Positions 16,947-25,102 of a stretch of DNA of 64,000 nucleotides are shown one piece after another (position 1 is the first letter of the stretch; every line of letters begins with the position of its first letter). The notes beneath the pieces are model-generated. The model did not search any database. It was not told where the DNA came from and saw only the letters and a list, made by a program, of their open reading frames with translations. The stretch lies in the NCBI RefSeq assembly GCF_035486915.1, contig NZ_DATHMR010000100.1, forward strand, positions 1-64,000. The letters run 5' to 3'. Position numbers and translations under genes: made by a program. The stretch is from Dyella_B sp035486915. Its GTDB lineage: Bacteria; Pseudomonadota; Gammaproteobacteria; Xanthomonadales; Rhodanobacteraceae.

Positions 16947-17783
16947 ATGTTCGATCACCTTCTGCAGCTTTCCCTCGACGACCTGTCAGCGCTTTTCAAG
17001 CAACACGGGCCGGCGTGGCTGGGTGCGCTGGTCGTTCTGCTGATTGGCATGTGGCTGTCGGCACGCGTGGCGAATCTGATGCAACGTGCGATGCAGCGCG
17101 CGCAAGTCGATCCGACGCTCAGCGGGTTTCTGCGCAATCTGATGTACGGCGTACTGCTGATCGTGCTGGCGGTCATGGTGCTGCAGACGGCGGGCGTTCC
17201 GGGCGCACCACTGCTTGCCGCGCTCGGTGCTGGCGGTATTGCCATCGGCCTGGCTTTGCAGGGTTCGCTGAGCAACCTTGCCTGGGGTGTGCTGCTGATC
17301 ATCTTCCGTCCGTTTCGCGTCGGCGATTTCATTCACGCGGGTGGTGTGGAAGGCACCGTGGAAAGCATCAACCTGATGCACACGCAGCTCGTGCTCTCGG
17401 ACAACCGCGAAGCGGTGGTGCCGAACGCGAAGATCGGTGGCGATGCCATCATCAATTTCAATCGGCGCGGCACGCGGCGCTTCGAGCTGCGCGTGGGGAT
17501 TGGTTACGGCGATGACATCGGCCAAGCCATCGAGGTGGTGAAGCGGCTGTTCGAAGCCGACGCACGCATCCTGAAAGATCCCGCGCCCACGGTGTGGACG
17601 GACAGCCTGGGCGATAGCGCCGTCTGTCTTTTGTTACGCGCCTACACCCGAACGACCGATTTTTGGCCCGCGCAGACCGACTTCCTGCGTGCGGTGAAAG
17701 AGGGCTTCGATGCCGCGGGTATCAGCATTCCGTACCCGCAGCGTGACGTGCATATCGTCGGCACCTCCTCAGCGCACGAGTAG
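16947..17783 (+). CDS. MscS-type mechanosensitive ion channel
   Basis: A 278-residue protein close in length to E. coli MscS (286). Three membrane segments lie in about residues 25-45, 65-85 and 90-125; the pore-lining third helix has the Ala/Gly pattern LGAGGIAIGLALQGSLSN. The beta domain follows (FRVGDFIHAGGVEGTVESI) with NREAVVPNAKIGGDAIINF, and a cytoplasmic vestibule domain ends with AAGISIPYPQRDVHI. It should open under membrane tension during osmotic downshock. No good ribosome-binding site is visible before the ATG. A perfect palindrome and a second hairpin follow, before aceF. Confidence 0.93.
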   Translation: MFDHLLQLSLDDLSALFKQHGPAWLGALVVLLIGMWLSARVANLMQRAMQRAQVDPTLSGFLRNLMYGVLLIVLAVMVLQTAGVPGAPLLAALGAGGIAIGLALQGSLSNLAWGVLLIIFRPFRVGDFIHAGGVEGTVESINLMHTQLVLSDNREAVVPNAKIGGDAIINFNRRGTRRFELRVGIGYGDDIGQAIEVVKRLFEADARILKDPAPTVWTDSLGDSAVCLLLRAYTRTTDFWPAQTDFLRAVKEGFDAAGISIPYPQRDVHIVGTSSAHE

Positions 17784-17792
17784 GCCAAAACC

Positions 17793-17824
17793 CCGCATAC
17801 GTATGCGGATGGCCCATTTGGGCC
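17793..17824. promoter_or_regulatory. Two adjacent palindromes between mscS and aceF
   Basis: CCGCATAC/GTATGCGG (17793-17808) is a perfect 16-bp palindrome without spacer. Immediately after it GGCCCA-TT-TGGGCC (17811-17824) forms a second dyad. They lie about 100 bases upstream of the aceF start. They could end mscS transcription or be an operator for aceF-lpdA; neither resembles the PdhR site I know from E. coli. Confidence 0.4.
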
Positions 17825-17924
17825 GATTTGCCATGTCCGAGTTGGGCCTCGGTTGCTATGATGGAAGCCTTGCGGCCGCCCCCGCCTCCCCCATCGCGGT
17901 CGCCTTGGATCTGCAGGAGAAATC

Positions 17925-19298
17925 ATGGCTGACCTGAAAGAAGTCCGCGTCCCCGATATCGGTGGGCACGCCGACGTACCCGTTATCGAGGTGTTGATCA
18001 AACCCGGCGACAAGGTCGAGAAGGATCAAAGCCTGATCACCCTGGAATCGGACAAGGCCACGATGGAAGTGCCCGCGCCGTTCGCCGGCGTGGTGAAAGA
18101 ACTGAAATTGAAGGTGGGTGACGAAGTGTCCGAAGGCGCCGTCATCGCCACGATCGAAGCCGAAGGCGGCGCTGCCGCACCGGCGCCCAGTCCCGCCAAG
18201 AGCGACGAACCGGCTGCCGAGAAAAAGGCACCCGCACCGGCTCCGGCGCCCGCACCGGCTCCGCAAGTGAAGGAAGAGCCCGCGCCGCTGGGTGGCCGCA
18301 GTGTGTTGCCCGGCAACGCACCGGAGGGCGACGTCTCGCCGCAGGCACGTCCGCCGATCGACGCCAAACTCGTCATGCCGGGCGATGCACCGTACGCCAG
18401 TCCCGCCATCCGCGCGTTCGCACGCGAACTTGGCGTGGACATTCACCAGGTGAAGGGCAGCAGCCGCGGCGGCCGCATCGTGCGCGAAGACGTCACCGCT
18501 TACGTCAAGCATGCGTTGGCCTCCGGCGCACGTCCGATTTCCGGCGGTGCGGTGTCGGGTAGTGGTCTCAATCTGCTGCCATGGCCGAAGGTCGATTTCG
18601 CCAAGTTCGGCGAGATCGAAGAGAAGCAGCTGTCGCGCATCCAGAAGATTTCGGGCGCGAATCTCGCGCGCAACTGGGCGATGATTCCGCACGTCACCCA
18701 GCACGAAGACGCCGACATCACCGAGTTGGAAGCCTTCCGCAAGAAGCTCGGCGAAGAGAACAAGGATCTGAAGATCACACCGCTCGTGTTCCAGATCAAG
18801 GCTGTCGTAGCGGCGTTGAAGAAATTCCCCACGTTCAATGCCTCGCTCGACGAGAGCGGCGAAAAGCTGGTACTCAAGAAGTACTTCCACATCGGTATTG
18901 CGGTGGATACACCCGATGGCTTGGTCGTGCCGGTGATTCGCGATTGCGACAAGAAGGGCCTGCTGGATCTGGCCGCTGAACTGGGCGAGATTTCCAAGAA
19001 GGCGCGCGACAAGAAGCTCGGCCCGAACGACATGTCGGGCGGGTGCTTCTCCATCTCCTCGCTTGGCGGCATCGGTGGCACGTCGTTTACGCCGATCGTC
19101 AATGCGCCGGAAGTGGCCATCCTCGGTGTATCGAAAGCGCAGACCAAACCCGTTTGGAACGGCAAGGAATTCGCGCCGCGCCTGATCCTGCCGCTGTCGC
19201 TCAGCTATGACCACCGCGTCGTCGACGGCGCACTCGCCGCGCGCTTCGCATCCTTCCTCGCCACGCAGCTCGGCGACATTCGCCGCCTGTTGCTCTGA
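17925..19298 (+). CDS. aceF: Dihydrolipoamide acetyltransferase (E2 of pyruvate dehydrogenase)
   Basis: A 457-residue E2 with one lipoyl domain (about 1-80; lipoyl lysine K44 in ESDKATM), an Ala/Pro linker, a peripheral-subunit-binding domain (about 145-180, SPAIRAFARELGVD) and the catalytic acetyltransferase domain with YDHRVVDG at the C-terminus (active-site His430 and Asp434). It moves acetyl groups from aceE to coenzyme A. One lipoyl domain rather than three makes it shorter than the E. coli enzyme. AGGAGA precedes the ATG. lpdA follows after 14 bases, so they form an operon; aceE is encoded about 16 kb upstream. Confidence 0.97.
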   Translation: MADLKEVRVPDIGGHADVPVIEVLIKPGDKVEKDQSLITLESDKATMEVPAPFAGVVKELKLKVGDEVSEGAVIATIEAEGGAAAPAPSPAKSDEPAAEKKAPAPAPAPAPAPQVKEEPAPLGGRSVLPGNAPEGDVSPQARPPIDAKLVMPGDAPYASPAIRAFARELGVDIHQVKGSSRGGRIVREDVTAYVKHALASGARPISGGAVSGSGLNLLPWPKVDFAKFGEIEEKQLSRIQKISGANLARNWAMIPHVTQHEDADITELEAFRKKLGEENKDLKITPLVFQIKAVVAALKKFPTFNASLDESGEKLVLKKYFHIGIAVDTPDGLVVPVIRDCDKKGLLDLAAELGEISKKARDKKLGPNDMSGGCFSISSLGGIGGTSFTPIVNAPEVAILGVSKAQTKPVWNGKEFAPRLILPLSLSYDHRVVDGALAARFASFLATQLGDIRRLLL

Positions 19299-19312
19299 CA
19301 GGGAGAGTTGAC

Positions 19313-21115
19313 ATGGCCAATACGATCGAATTGAAAGTCCCCGATATCGGCGGGCACGACAACGTGCCGGTGATCGAGGTGCTGGTGAAAGTCGGCGACA
19401 AGGTTGAGCAGGAGCAAAGCCTGATCACGCTCGAATCCGACAAGGCGACGATGGAAATTCCCGCCAGCGCGGCAGGCGTCGTCAAGGAACTCAAGCTGAA
19501 AGTGGGCGATGAGGTTTCCGAGGGCGCCGTGATTGCCGTGCTTGAAGTCGGTGAGGGTGCAAGTGCTCCTGCAGAGCCAAAGAACTCCGCCCCGGCTCCG
19601 GCTCCGGCGCCCGCACCGAAAAGCGAATCCGCACCTGCACCGGCTGCTGCCAAGGCGCCTTCTGCGCCCGCACCGCAAGCGGCTGGCGCAAGCGGTCGGA
19701 AAGCCGATATCGAGTGCAAACTCATCGTGCTGGGCTCCGGTCCGGGCGGTTACACGGCTGCATTCCGCGCGGCGGATCTAGGCGTCGACACCGTGCTGGT
19801 CGAACGCTACGCCACGCTCGGCGGCGTTTGCCTCAACGTCGGCTGCATTCCGTCCAAGGCATTGCTGCACGCCGCGGCTGTGATCGACGAAGCCGACGCG
19901 ATGGCCGCACACGGTGTCACCTTCGGCAAGCCGAAGATCGACATCGATAAGCTCCGCAGCTTCAAAACCAAGGTGGTCGGCCAGCTCACCGGCGGTCTCG
20001 CCAGCATGGCCAAGCAGCGCAAGGTGCGCGTCGTGCAGGGCGTTGGCACCTTTGTGTCGCCGAACGAACTGGAAGTGGAAACTGCCGACGGCAAGAAACT
20101 CATCCACTTCGAATACGCCATCATCGCGGCCGGTTCGCAGTCGGTGAAACTGCCCGCATTCCCGTGGGACGACGACCGCGTCGTCGATTCCACCGGCGCG
20201 CTGGAAATGAAGGATGTGCCGGCGAAACTATTGGTCGTCGGCGGCGGCATCATCGGTCTGGAAATGGCCACTGTGTACTCCGCGCTCGGCAGCGAAGTGA
20301 CCGTGGTCGAATTCATGGACCAGATCATTCCGGGTACCGATGCCGATCTGATCAAGCCGCTCGCCAAGCGTCTTGGCAGCAAGCTCAAGGGTATTCACCT
20401 CAAGACCAAGGTAGTCGAGGCGAAAGCCACGAAGAAAGGTATCGAAGTCAGCTACGAAGGCGAAAACATTCCTGCCACTACCGTGTTCGATCGCGTACTG
20501 GTTGCTGTTGGCCGTTCGCCGAATGGCAAGAAGATCGGCGCTGAAAAGGCTGGTGTTGCCGTCACGGATCGCGGCTTTATCGATGTCGACACGCAGATGC
20601 GCACCAATGTGAAACACATCTTCGCCATCGGCGACATCGTCGGTCAGCCGATGCTGGCGCATAAAGCCACGCACGAAGCAAAGGTCGCCGCTGAAGTGGT
20701 CGCCGGTCAGAAGAGTCATTTCGACGCGCGCGTAATTCCGTCGGTGGCGTATACCGATCCGGAAGTGGCATGGGTCGGTGTCACCGAGCGCGAGGCGAAA
20801 GAGAAAGGTTTGAAGGTCGGCGTCGGCAAATTCCCGTGGGCTGCCAGTGGTCGCGCCATTGGCATCGATCGCACGGAAGGCTTCACCAAGCTGATCTTCG
20901 ACGAAGAAACGCATCGTGTGGTCGGCGGCGCCATCATCGGCCCGCACGCAGGCGATCTGATTTCCGAAGTCGCGCTCGCCATCGAAATGGGCAGCGAAGC
21001 GGCGGATATCGGCCTCACCATCCATCCGCATCCGACATTGAGCGAATCGGTGGGTATGGCTGCGGAAGCCTACGAAGGCACAATTACCGATCTGTACATG
21101 CCAAAAAAGAAATAA
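19313..21115 (+). CDS. lpdA: Dihydrolipoamide dehydrogenase with N-terminal lipoyl domain
   Basis: A 600-residue E3, about 120 residues longer than a typical one because of an N-terminal lipoyl domain (lipoyl lysine K44, ESDKATM) joined by an Ala/Pro linker. The FAD motif GSGPGG lies near residues 141-146, the redox disulfide is C173/C178 in GGVCLNVGCIPSK, and the active-site His573 with Glu578 lies in HPHPTLSE. It reoxidises E2 lipoyl groups with NAD+. Its lipoyl domain is very similar to that of AceF, so it can itself carry lipoate. GGGAGAG precedes the ATG; a strong terminator follows. Confidence 0.97.
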   Translation: MANTIELKVPDIGGHDNVPVIEVLVKVGDKVEQEQSLITLESDKATMEIPASAAGVVKELKLKVGDEVSEGAVIAVLEVGEGASAPAEPKNSAPAPAPAPAPKSESAPAPAAAKAPSAPAPQAAGASGRKADIECKLIVLGSGPGGYTAAFRAADLGVDTVLVERYATLGGVCLNVGCIPSKALLHAAAVIDEADAMAAHGVTFGKPKIDIDKLRSFKTKVVGQLTGGLASMAKQRKVRVVQGVGTFVSPNELEVETADGKKLIHFEYAIIAAGSQSVKLPAFPWDDDRVVDSTGALEMKDVPAKLLVVGGGIIGLEMATVYSALGSEVTVVEFMDQIIPGTDADLIKPLAKRLGSKLKGIHLKTKVVEAKATKKGIEVSYEGENIPATTVFDRVLVAVGRSPNGKKIGAEKAGVAVTDRGFIDVDTQMRTNVKHIFAIGDIVGQPMLAHKATHEAKVAAEVVAGQKSHFDARVIPSVAYTDPEVAWVGVTEREAKEKGLKVGVGKFPWAASGRAIGIDRTEGFTKLIFDEETHRVVGGAIIGPHAGDLISEVALAIEMGSEAADIGLTIHPHPTLSESVGMAAEAYEGTITDLYMPKKK

Positions 21116-21127
21116 CGCTGCATGATG

Positions 21128-21157
21128 AAAAGGCCGGATTTATCCGGCCTTTTTTTA
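21128..21157 (+). terminator. Rho-independent terminator of aceF-lpdA
   Basis: AAAAGGCCGGA (21128-21138), loop TTTA, TCCGGCCTTTT (21143-21153), then more T. It is 11 bp, perfect, and begins 13 bases after the lpdA stop. Confidence 0.95.
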
Positions 21158-21553
21158 TTCGTCATAAAGTGTTTTGGATGCCGCGACTGCGCCCGTCTGC
21201 ATCTTTGCCTGCATCCACGCAAACAAATCGTTTTGCACGATAAAACCATCGTGACCCACGAAGCCGGACCGCCTATGTCTGTCAGCTTTAGCGGTTTAGC
21301 CGTCCAAGGTACATGGCCTGGACGTTGATCAGCCGATTCTGGCATGTGGTGATCGTGAATGCGCCAAGACAGCTGCCCCATTCGCGGATATAGTTGCGCG
21401 CAAGGATTCAATAACCAGGTTTTTCGGCTCATTTCAGTCAGTCGGTGCAGCATTTAGTATGAGTACGACCTGGATGTGCGTGTGACAGGCATGTCCGAGC
21501 AAGGGCTTGCGAACCGCCAGTATTCCGATTTTGTTGAACTTCAGGACACCCCC
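21158..21553. other. Intergenic stretch with a dinB relic
   Basis: No intact gene is visible in this stretch between the lpdA terminator and the DUF389 gene. The left part contains the decayed dinB 3' end described separately. In the remainder I see no hairpin with a T tract, no clear promoter hexamer pair and no repeat. Confidence 0.6.
21206..21330 (-). pseudogene. Decayed 3' end of a dinB-like gene
   Basis: Read on the minus strand, 21225-21269 encodes SGFVGHDGFIVQNDL, matching SGFVDQDSFIAQRDL at the C-terminus of the intact DinB (25130-25174). The DNA agrees at 36 of 45 positions and most differences are silent or conservative. Just upstream, in a shifted frame, KPLKLTDIG resembles the preceding RYRLVGVG of DinB, implying a two-base frameshift. 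No N-terminal part remains. The copy lies in the same orientation as the intact gene, 3.9 kb away. Confidence 0.55.
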
Positions 21554-22897
21554 ATGAATACGGACCGTTCCACATCGTCGGGCCGAGCCCGCGCGAACCG
21601 CTTTTGGCGTTGGCGTAATGCCCATTTGATTCGCAACGTCGATCATGCGGCAGTTATGGCAAACGTCATGGATGGTGGGGTTCTGACGCCACGCTACGCG
21701 TTCATGGCGATCATGTCTTGCGGCATCGCTATTCTTGGTTTGCTGCAATCGTCGGCGGCCGTGGTGATCGGCGCGATGCTCATTTCGCCACTAATGGGGC
21801 CCATCGTTCAATTGGGCTTCTCGCTGTGCGTAGTCGATTTCCGCATGATGGGACGCGCACTGGTGGCATTGCTGGCGGGCATTGCGTTGGCGTTGGTGAT
21901 TGCCATGTGCATTGTCTGGCTTTCTCCGCTGCGCGAAGCCACCAGCGAAATCCTCGCGCGAACGCAACCGACGCTTTTCGATCTCTTGGTTGCGTTGTTC
22001 TCCGGTTTGGCGGGCGGTTACGCTGTGATCACCCGCAAGGGAGAAACCATCGTCGGTGTCGCCATTGCCACGGCTTTGATGCCGCCGCTCGCAGTGGTGG
22101 CTTATGGTTTGGCTGTTCGCGATATGAGCATCGCAGGTGGCGCATTCTTCCTGTTCATGACCAATCTGTTGGTGATAGCGCTTGCCGTCACCTTGATTGC
22201 GAAATGGTACGGATTCGGCACCGACAATTCGCCGCAGCACACAGCCTGGCAGGCTGCGATTATCGTCGTGACGTTTGCCGTGCTGGTCATTCCCTTGGGT
22301 CTGGCGCTGCGCAATATCGCCGAGCAGTCCTGGACCGCGAAAGAAGCGACCGCAGCGGTCGACGATTATCTGCACGAGCACGGCGGAAGTATCGAACAGA
22401 TGAAAGTAGAACGCCGTGGTGAGCGATTCGCGGTCAATCTTGTTCTGCTGGTGCCGTCCTATCTCAATGATGCGCAGGACAAAATTCAGGCGCTGATTGG
22501 CCAGAAACTCAAGCACGCGCCGATCGTGCAGGTCCGCCAGACATTGGAAGCCAGCGACAGCATGACGCGGGATAGAGCCACGGTCGATGCGCTCCGCGTT
22601 CAAGTCGACGATTTGAATTTGCAGGTGGAAGAGCTGAAAAGACAGGCCGAGCCATGGATCGCTTTGCACGTGAAGAATCTCTTGCAGCAACCATGCGATG
22701 TCGCCGTCGACATGAACAAGCGCAAGATCACCGTTACGCTTCCCGCTACGGGTGACGCCGACGACAAACAAATACTTGCGTTGAGAGAACGCTTGGCGCC
22801 ACTCGAACCGGGTTGGGCTATCGAAATAACGAAAGCAACCGCTACACAGCCAGTTGCCTCGGAGAATCCATCCGCTCCGCAAGAAGCCGGTCACTGA
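21554..22897 (+). CDS. DUF389 membrane protein
   Basis: A 447-residue protein with about seven to eight membrane segments in residues 50-270. The first ones carry the family hallmark AAVVIGAMLISPLMGPI, followed by GGYAVITRKGETIVGVAIATALMPPLAVVAYGL, as in the TIGR00341-type DUF389 proteins. The soluble C-terminal part (about 270-435) has two alpha/beta modules joined by a coiled-coil stretch (RVQVDDLNLQVEELKRQ). The transport or sensing role is unknown. I chose the ATG at 21554 (AGGA upstream); earlier in-frame starts at 21476 and 21491 are possible. It converges on the aguA gene; no hairpin separates them. Confidence 0.85.
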   Translation: MNTDRSTSSGRARANRFWRWRNAHLIRNVDHAAVMANVMDGGVLTPRYAFMAIMSCGIAILGLLQSSAAVVIGAMLISPLMGPIVQLGFSLCVVDFRMMGRALVALLAGIALALVIAMCIVWLSPLREATSEILARTQPTLFDLLVALFSGLAGGYAVITRKGETIVGVAIATALMPPLAVVAYGLAVRDMSIAGGAFFLFMTNLLVIALAVTLIAKWYGFGTDNSPQHTAWQAAIIVVTFAVLVIPLGLALRNIAEQSWTAKEATAAVDDYLHEHGGSIEQMKVERRGERFAVNLVLLVPSYLNDAQDKIQALIGQKLKHAPIVQVRQTLEASDSMTRDRATVDALRVQVDDLNLQVEELKRQAEPWIALHVKNLLQQPCDVAVDMNKRKITVTLPATGDADDKQILALRERLAPLEPGWAIEITKATATQPVASENPSAPQEAGH

Positions 22898-22927
22898 CCT
22901 TTGAAAAATGCAGCCTCGGCTCTTGCT

Positions 22928-25102
22928 TCATTGCCACGATGAAAAGCCAGGCACGAAGGGGAAGGTGAGCGATTCGTAGTATTTGAGCGACTGTTGTGGC
23001 GGGGCGTAGCCCGATGGCAGCGGCAGACCCGAGATGCTTTGGAAATAAGCGATGCATGCATCGCGCCACCACTGCGCTTCCTTTTGCTGTATGGCAAGAA
23101 AAGTGGCGACCTGCTGATAACGCTCGTCGTCGATGTAGCCGTCCATATGACGCCATGTTTCGCGCATCTGCTTCACGTCATCCACGCCTTGCGTGTAATG
23201 CGCGATCAGTTCGTACCAAAGCGTCTGGCCGGAACGCATGCGGTAATCCCAGGGCACGTGATGAAAAAAAAGCAGATATTGCTCGGGCGTCTGTTTCAGG
23301 TCGTTGAATTGTGCGGCGATGGGTGGCGCGTATTGCGCAACGGCATCGCTGCCCGTGTTGGTTCGATCGAAGCCAATGCCTTGATGGTCTGCGCGGTGGT
23401 AATAAACGGGACGCCAATCCGCACGCGATTCGCTCGCATCCCACGGTGCGGGGCCGTAATGATGCCCCGGCCCCATGATGTGAACCAAGCCAAGCGGCGT
23501 CATGTAGTCGACCACCGCTTCGCGCGACCTCATCATCATGTCGACGACCGGTTTGACGAAGGCGTTATTGTTTGTGAACGTCATACGCACCCATTCATCG
23601 GCAATCGTGCGCGATGACAGTGTGGGGTTCCACGCCAATCGGCCAAACACATACCAGTTTGCCTGGTTGAAGTCCGAGCCGGTCCAGTTGCGATCGGTGC
23701 CGATGTTCGAGTCGCCGGTCATGCCCGTCAGCGTATGGCCTTCCAGCGACCCGTCGATCACCTTCGCCACCGTGGAGCCCTTGCCGTGCACCATGGTGTC
23801 GGCAGAGAGCACCTCTTCATACAGCGGCCCCAGATAAACAAGATGCGTGGCAAAGCCGAGGTATTCCTTGGTGATTTCGAATTCCATCATCAGCGGCGTT
23901 TTTGGCATCGCACCGAAGAGAGGATGGAAGGGTTCGCGCGGCTGAAAATCGATCGGCCCATTCTTTACCGGCAATATCACATTGGCTCGAAAGTGGCCGT
24001 CGAGGGGTTTGAATTCCTCGTAAGCCTGCTTCGCGCGATCATCCGGATTGTTCTGCGAATAAACGAACGTGCGCCACATGACGATGCCACCGTGCGGCGC
24101 GAGCGCATCGGCAAGCACGTTCGCACCATCGGCATGTGTGCGACCGTAGTCTTCCGGGCCCGGCTGACCTTCCGAGTTGGCTTTCACCAGAAAGCCGCCG
24201 AAGTCGGGAATGATCCGGTAGATCTCATCGGCTTTCTCGCGCCACCAGCGTTGCACCTGCGGATCAAAGGGATCGGCAGTCTTTAGTCCACCGATTTCAA
24301 TCGGCGCGCTGAAGCGAATACTGAGATAGACGCGGATGCCATAGGGCCGAAACACGTCCGCCAACGCGGCGACTTTTTCCAAATAGGTCGGGGTCAGAAT
24401 GGTGGCGCCATCGGTGACGTCGTTGAGCACCGTTCCATTGATACCGATCGAAGCATTCGCGCGCGCGTAGTCGGTGTAACGCGGGGCACGCCAGTCCGGC
24501 AGCTTCCACCAATCCCAGATCGATGCGCCGGCATAACCGCGTTCTACCTGGCCATTGAGATAGTCCCAGTGCTCAAGCACGCGTAGCTTCAAGCGTGGCG
24601 ATTCACGTATATCGAGGTGATCGATGGATTGCTCGGTCTGCAGCAGGCGCAGGAAATGGAATGCGCCATACAGTGCGCCCACATCGGTGTTGCCGACGAT
24701 GGCTGTGGCGGTGTGGCCGTTCACGGCGACGCTGCGGATCAGATAACCCTCATTTCCCAGGCTTTTCGTATCCAGTTTCAGTTGCGCGATGAGCGGCGAA
24801 GACGATGGTGTACCGACGATGATGGCCCCATCGCGGGTGATGTCGTGCGAAAGCAGGGGGCCGTGACCGAGCAGACCATCCAGCCCGCGCTGCAGTTCCT
24901 CGCGGGTGACCGTCTGAGTAGGTGTCGCGGAGCCGATGATCAACTGCGACGCATGGCCGCCATAGAGCTTCACCTGCTCGGGTGCGAGCAAGCGATAGCG
25001 CATCCAAAGATCGTATCCATCTTCGGCACGCGTCGGCGTTGCACAAAGAGATGTCGCGATGACGACGACAAGCGACACCAGCGTACGGATGAATGCATTC
25101 AT
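22928..25102 (-). CDS. aguA: Secreted alpha-glucuronidase, GH67
   Basis: A 724-residue glycoside hydrolase with a signal peptide ending TRA-ED (about residue 26). It would remove 4-O-methyl-glucuronic acid from the ends of xylo-oligosaccharides. GH67 signs are LRVLEHWDYLNGQVERGYAG (about 173-192), the probable acid E311 in VKANSEGQPGPEDYG, and acidic residues in KPLDGHF and FQPREPF. The C-terminal domain with PPAQ-like repeats of Trp/Tyr is complete. Unexpectedly, its ATG overlaps the stop of dinB by four bases (ATGA), and no xylanase or xylose gene is nearby. Confidence 0.95.
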   Translation of the reverse strand: MNAFIRTLVSLVVVIATSLCATPTRAEDGYDLWMRYRLLAPEQVKLYGGHASQLIIGSATPTQTVTREELQRGLDGLLGHGPLLSHDITRDGAIIVGTPSSSPLIAQLKLDTKSLGNEGYLIRSVAVNGHTATAIVGNTDVGALYGAFHFLRLLQTEQSIDHLDIRESPRLKLRVLEHWDYLNGQVERGYAGASIWDWWKLPDWRAPRYTDYARANASIGINGTVLNDVTDGATILTPTYLEKVAALADVFRPYGIRVYLSIRFSAPIEIGGLKTADPFDPQVQRWWREKADEIYRIIPDFGGFLVKANSEGQPGPEDYGRTHADGANVLADALAPHGGIVMWRTFVYSQNNPDDRAKQAYEEFKPLDGHFRANVILPVKNGPIDFQPREPFHPLFGAMPKTPLMMEFEITKEYLGFATHLVYLGPLYEEVLSADTMVHGKGSTVAKVIDGSLEGHTLTGMTGDSNIGTDRNWTGSDFNQANWYVFGRLAWNPTLSSRTIADEWVRMTFTNNNAFVKPVVDMMMRSREAVVDYMTPLGLVHIMGPGHHYGPAPWDASESRADWRPVYYHRADHQGIGFDRTNTGSDAVAQYAPPIAAQFNDLKQTPEQYLLFFHHVPWDYRMRSGQTLWYELIAHYTQGVDDVKQMRETWRHMDGYIDDERYQQVATFLAIQQKEAQWWRDACIAYFQSISGLPLPSGYAPPQQSLKYYESLTFPFVPGFSSWQ

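Noticed and set aside
22898..22927. Possible terminator between DUF389 and aguA
   Set aside because: Only a four-base stem (AGCC/GGCT) with a two-base loop can be drawn and there is no T tract.
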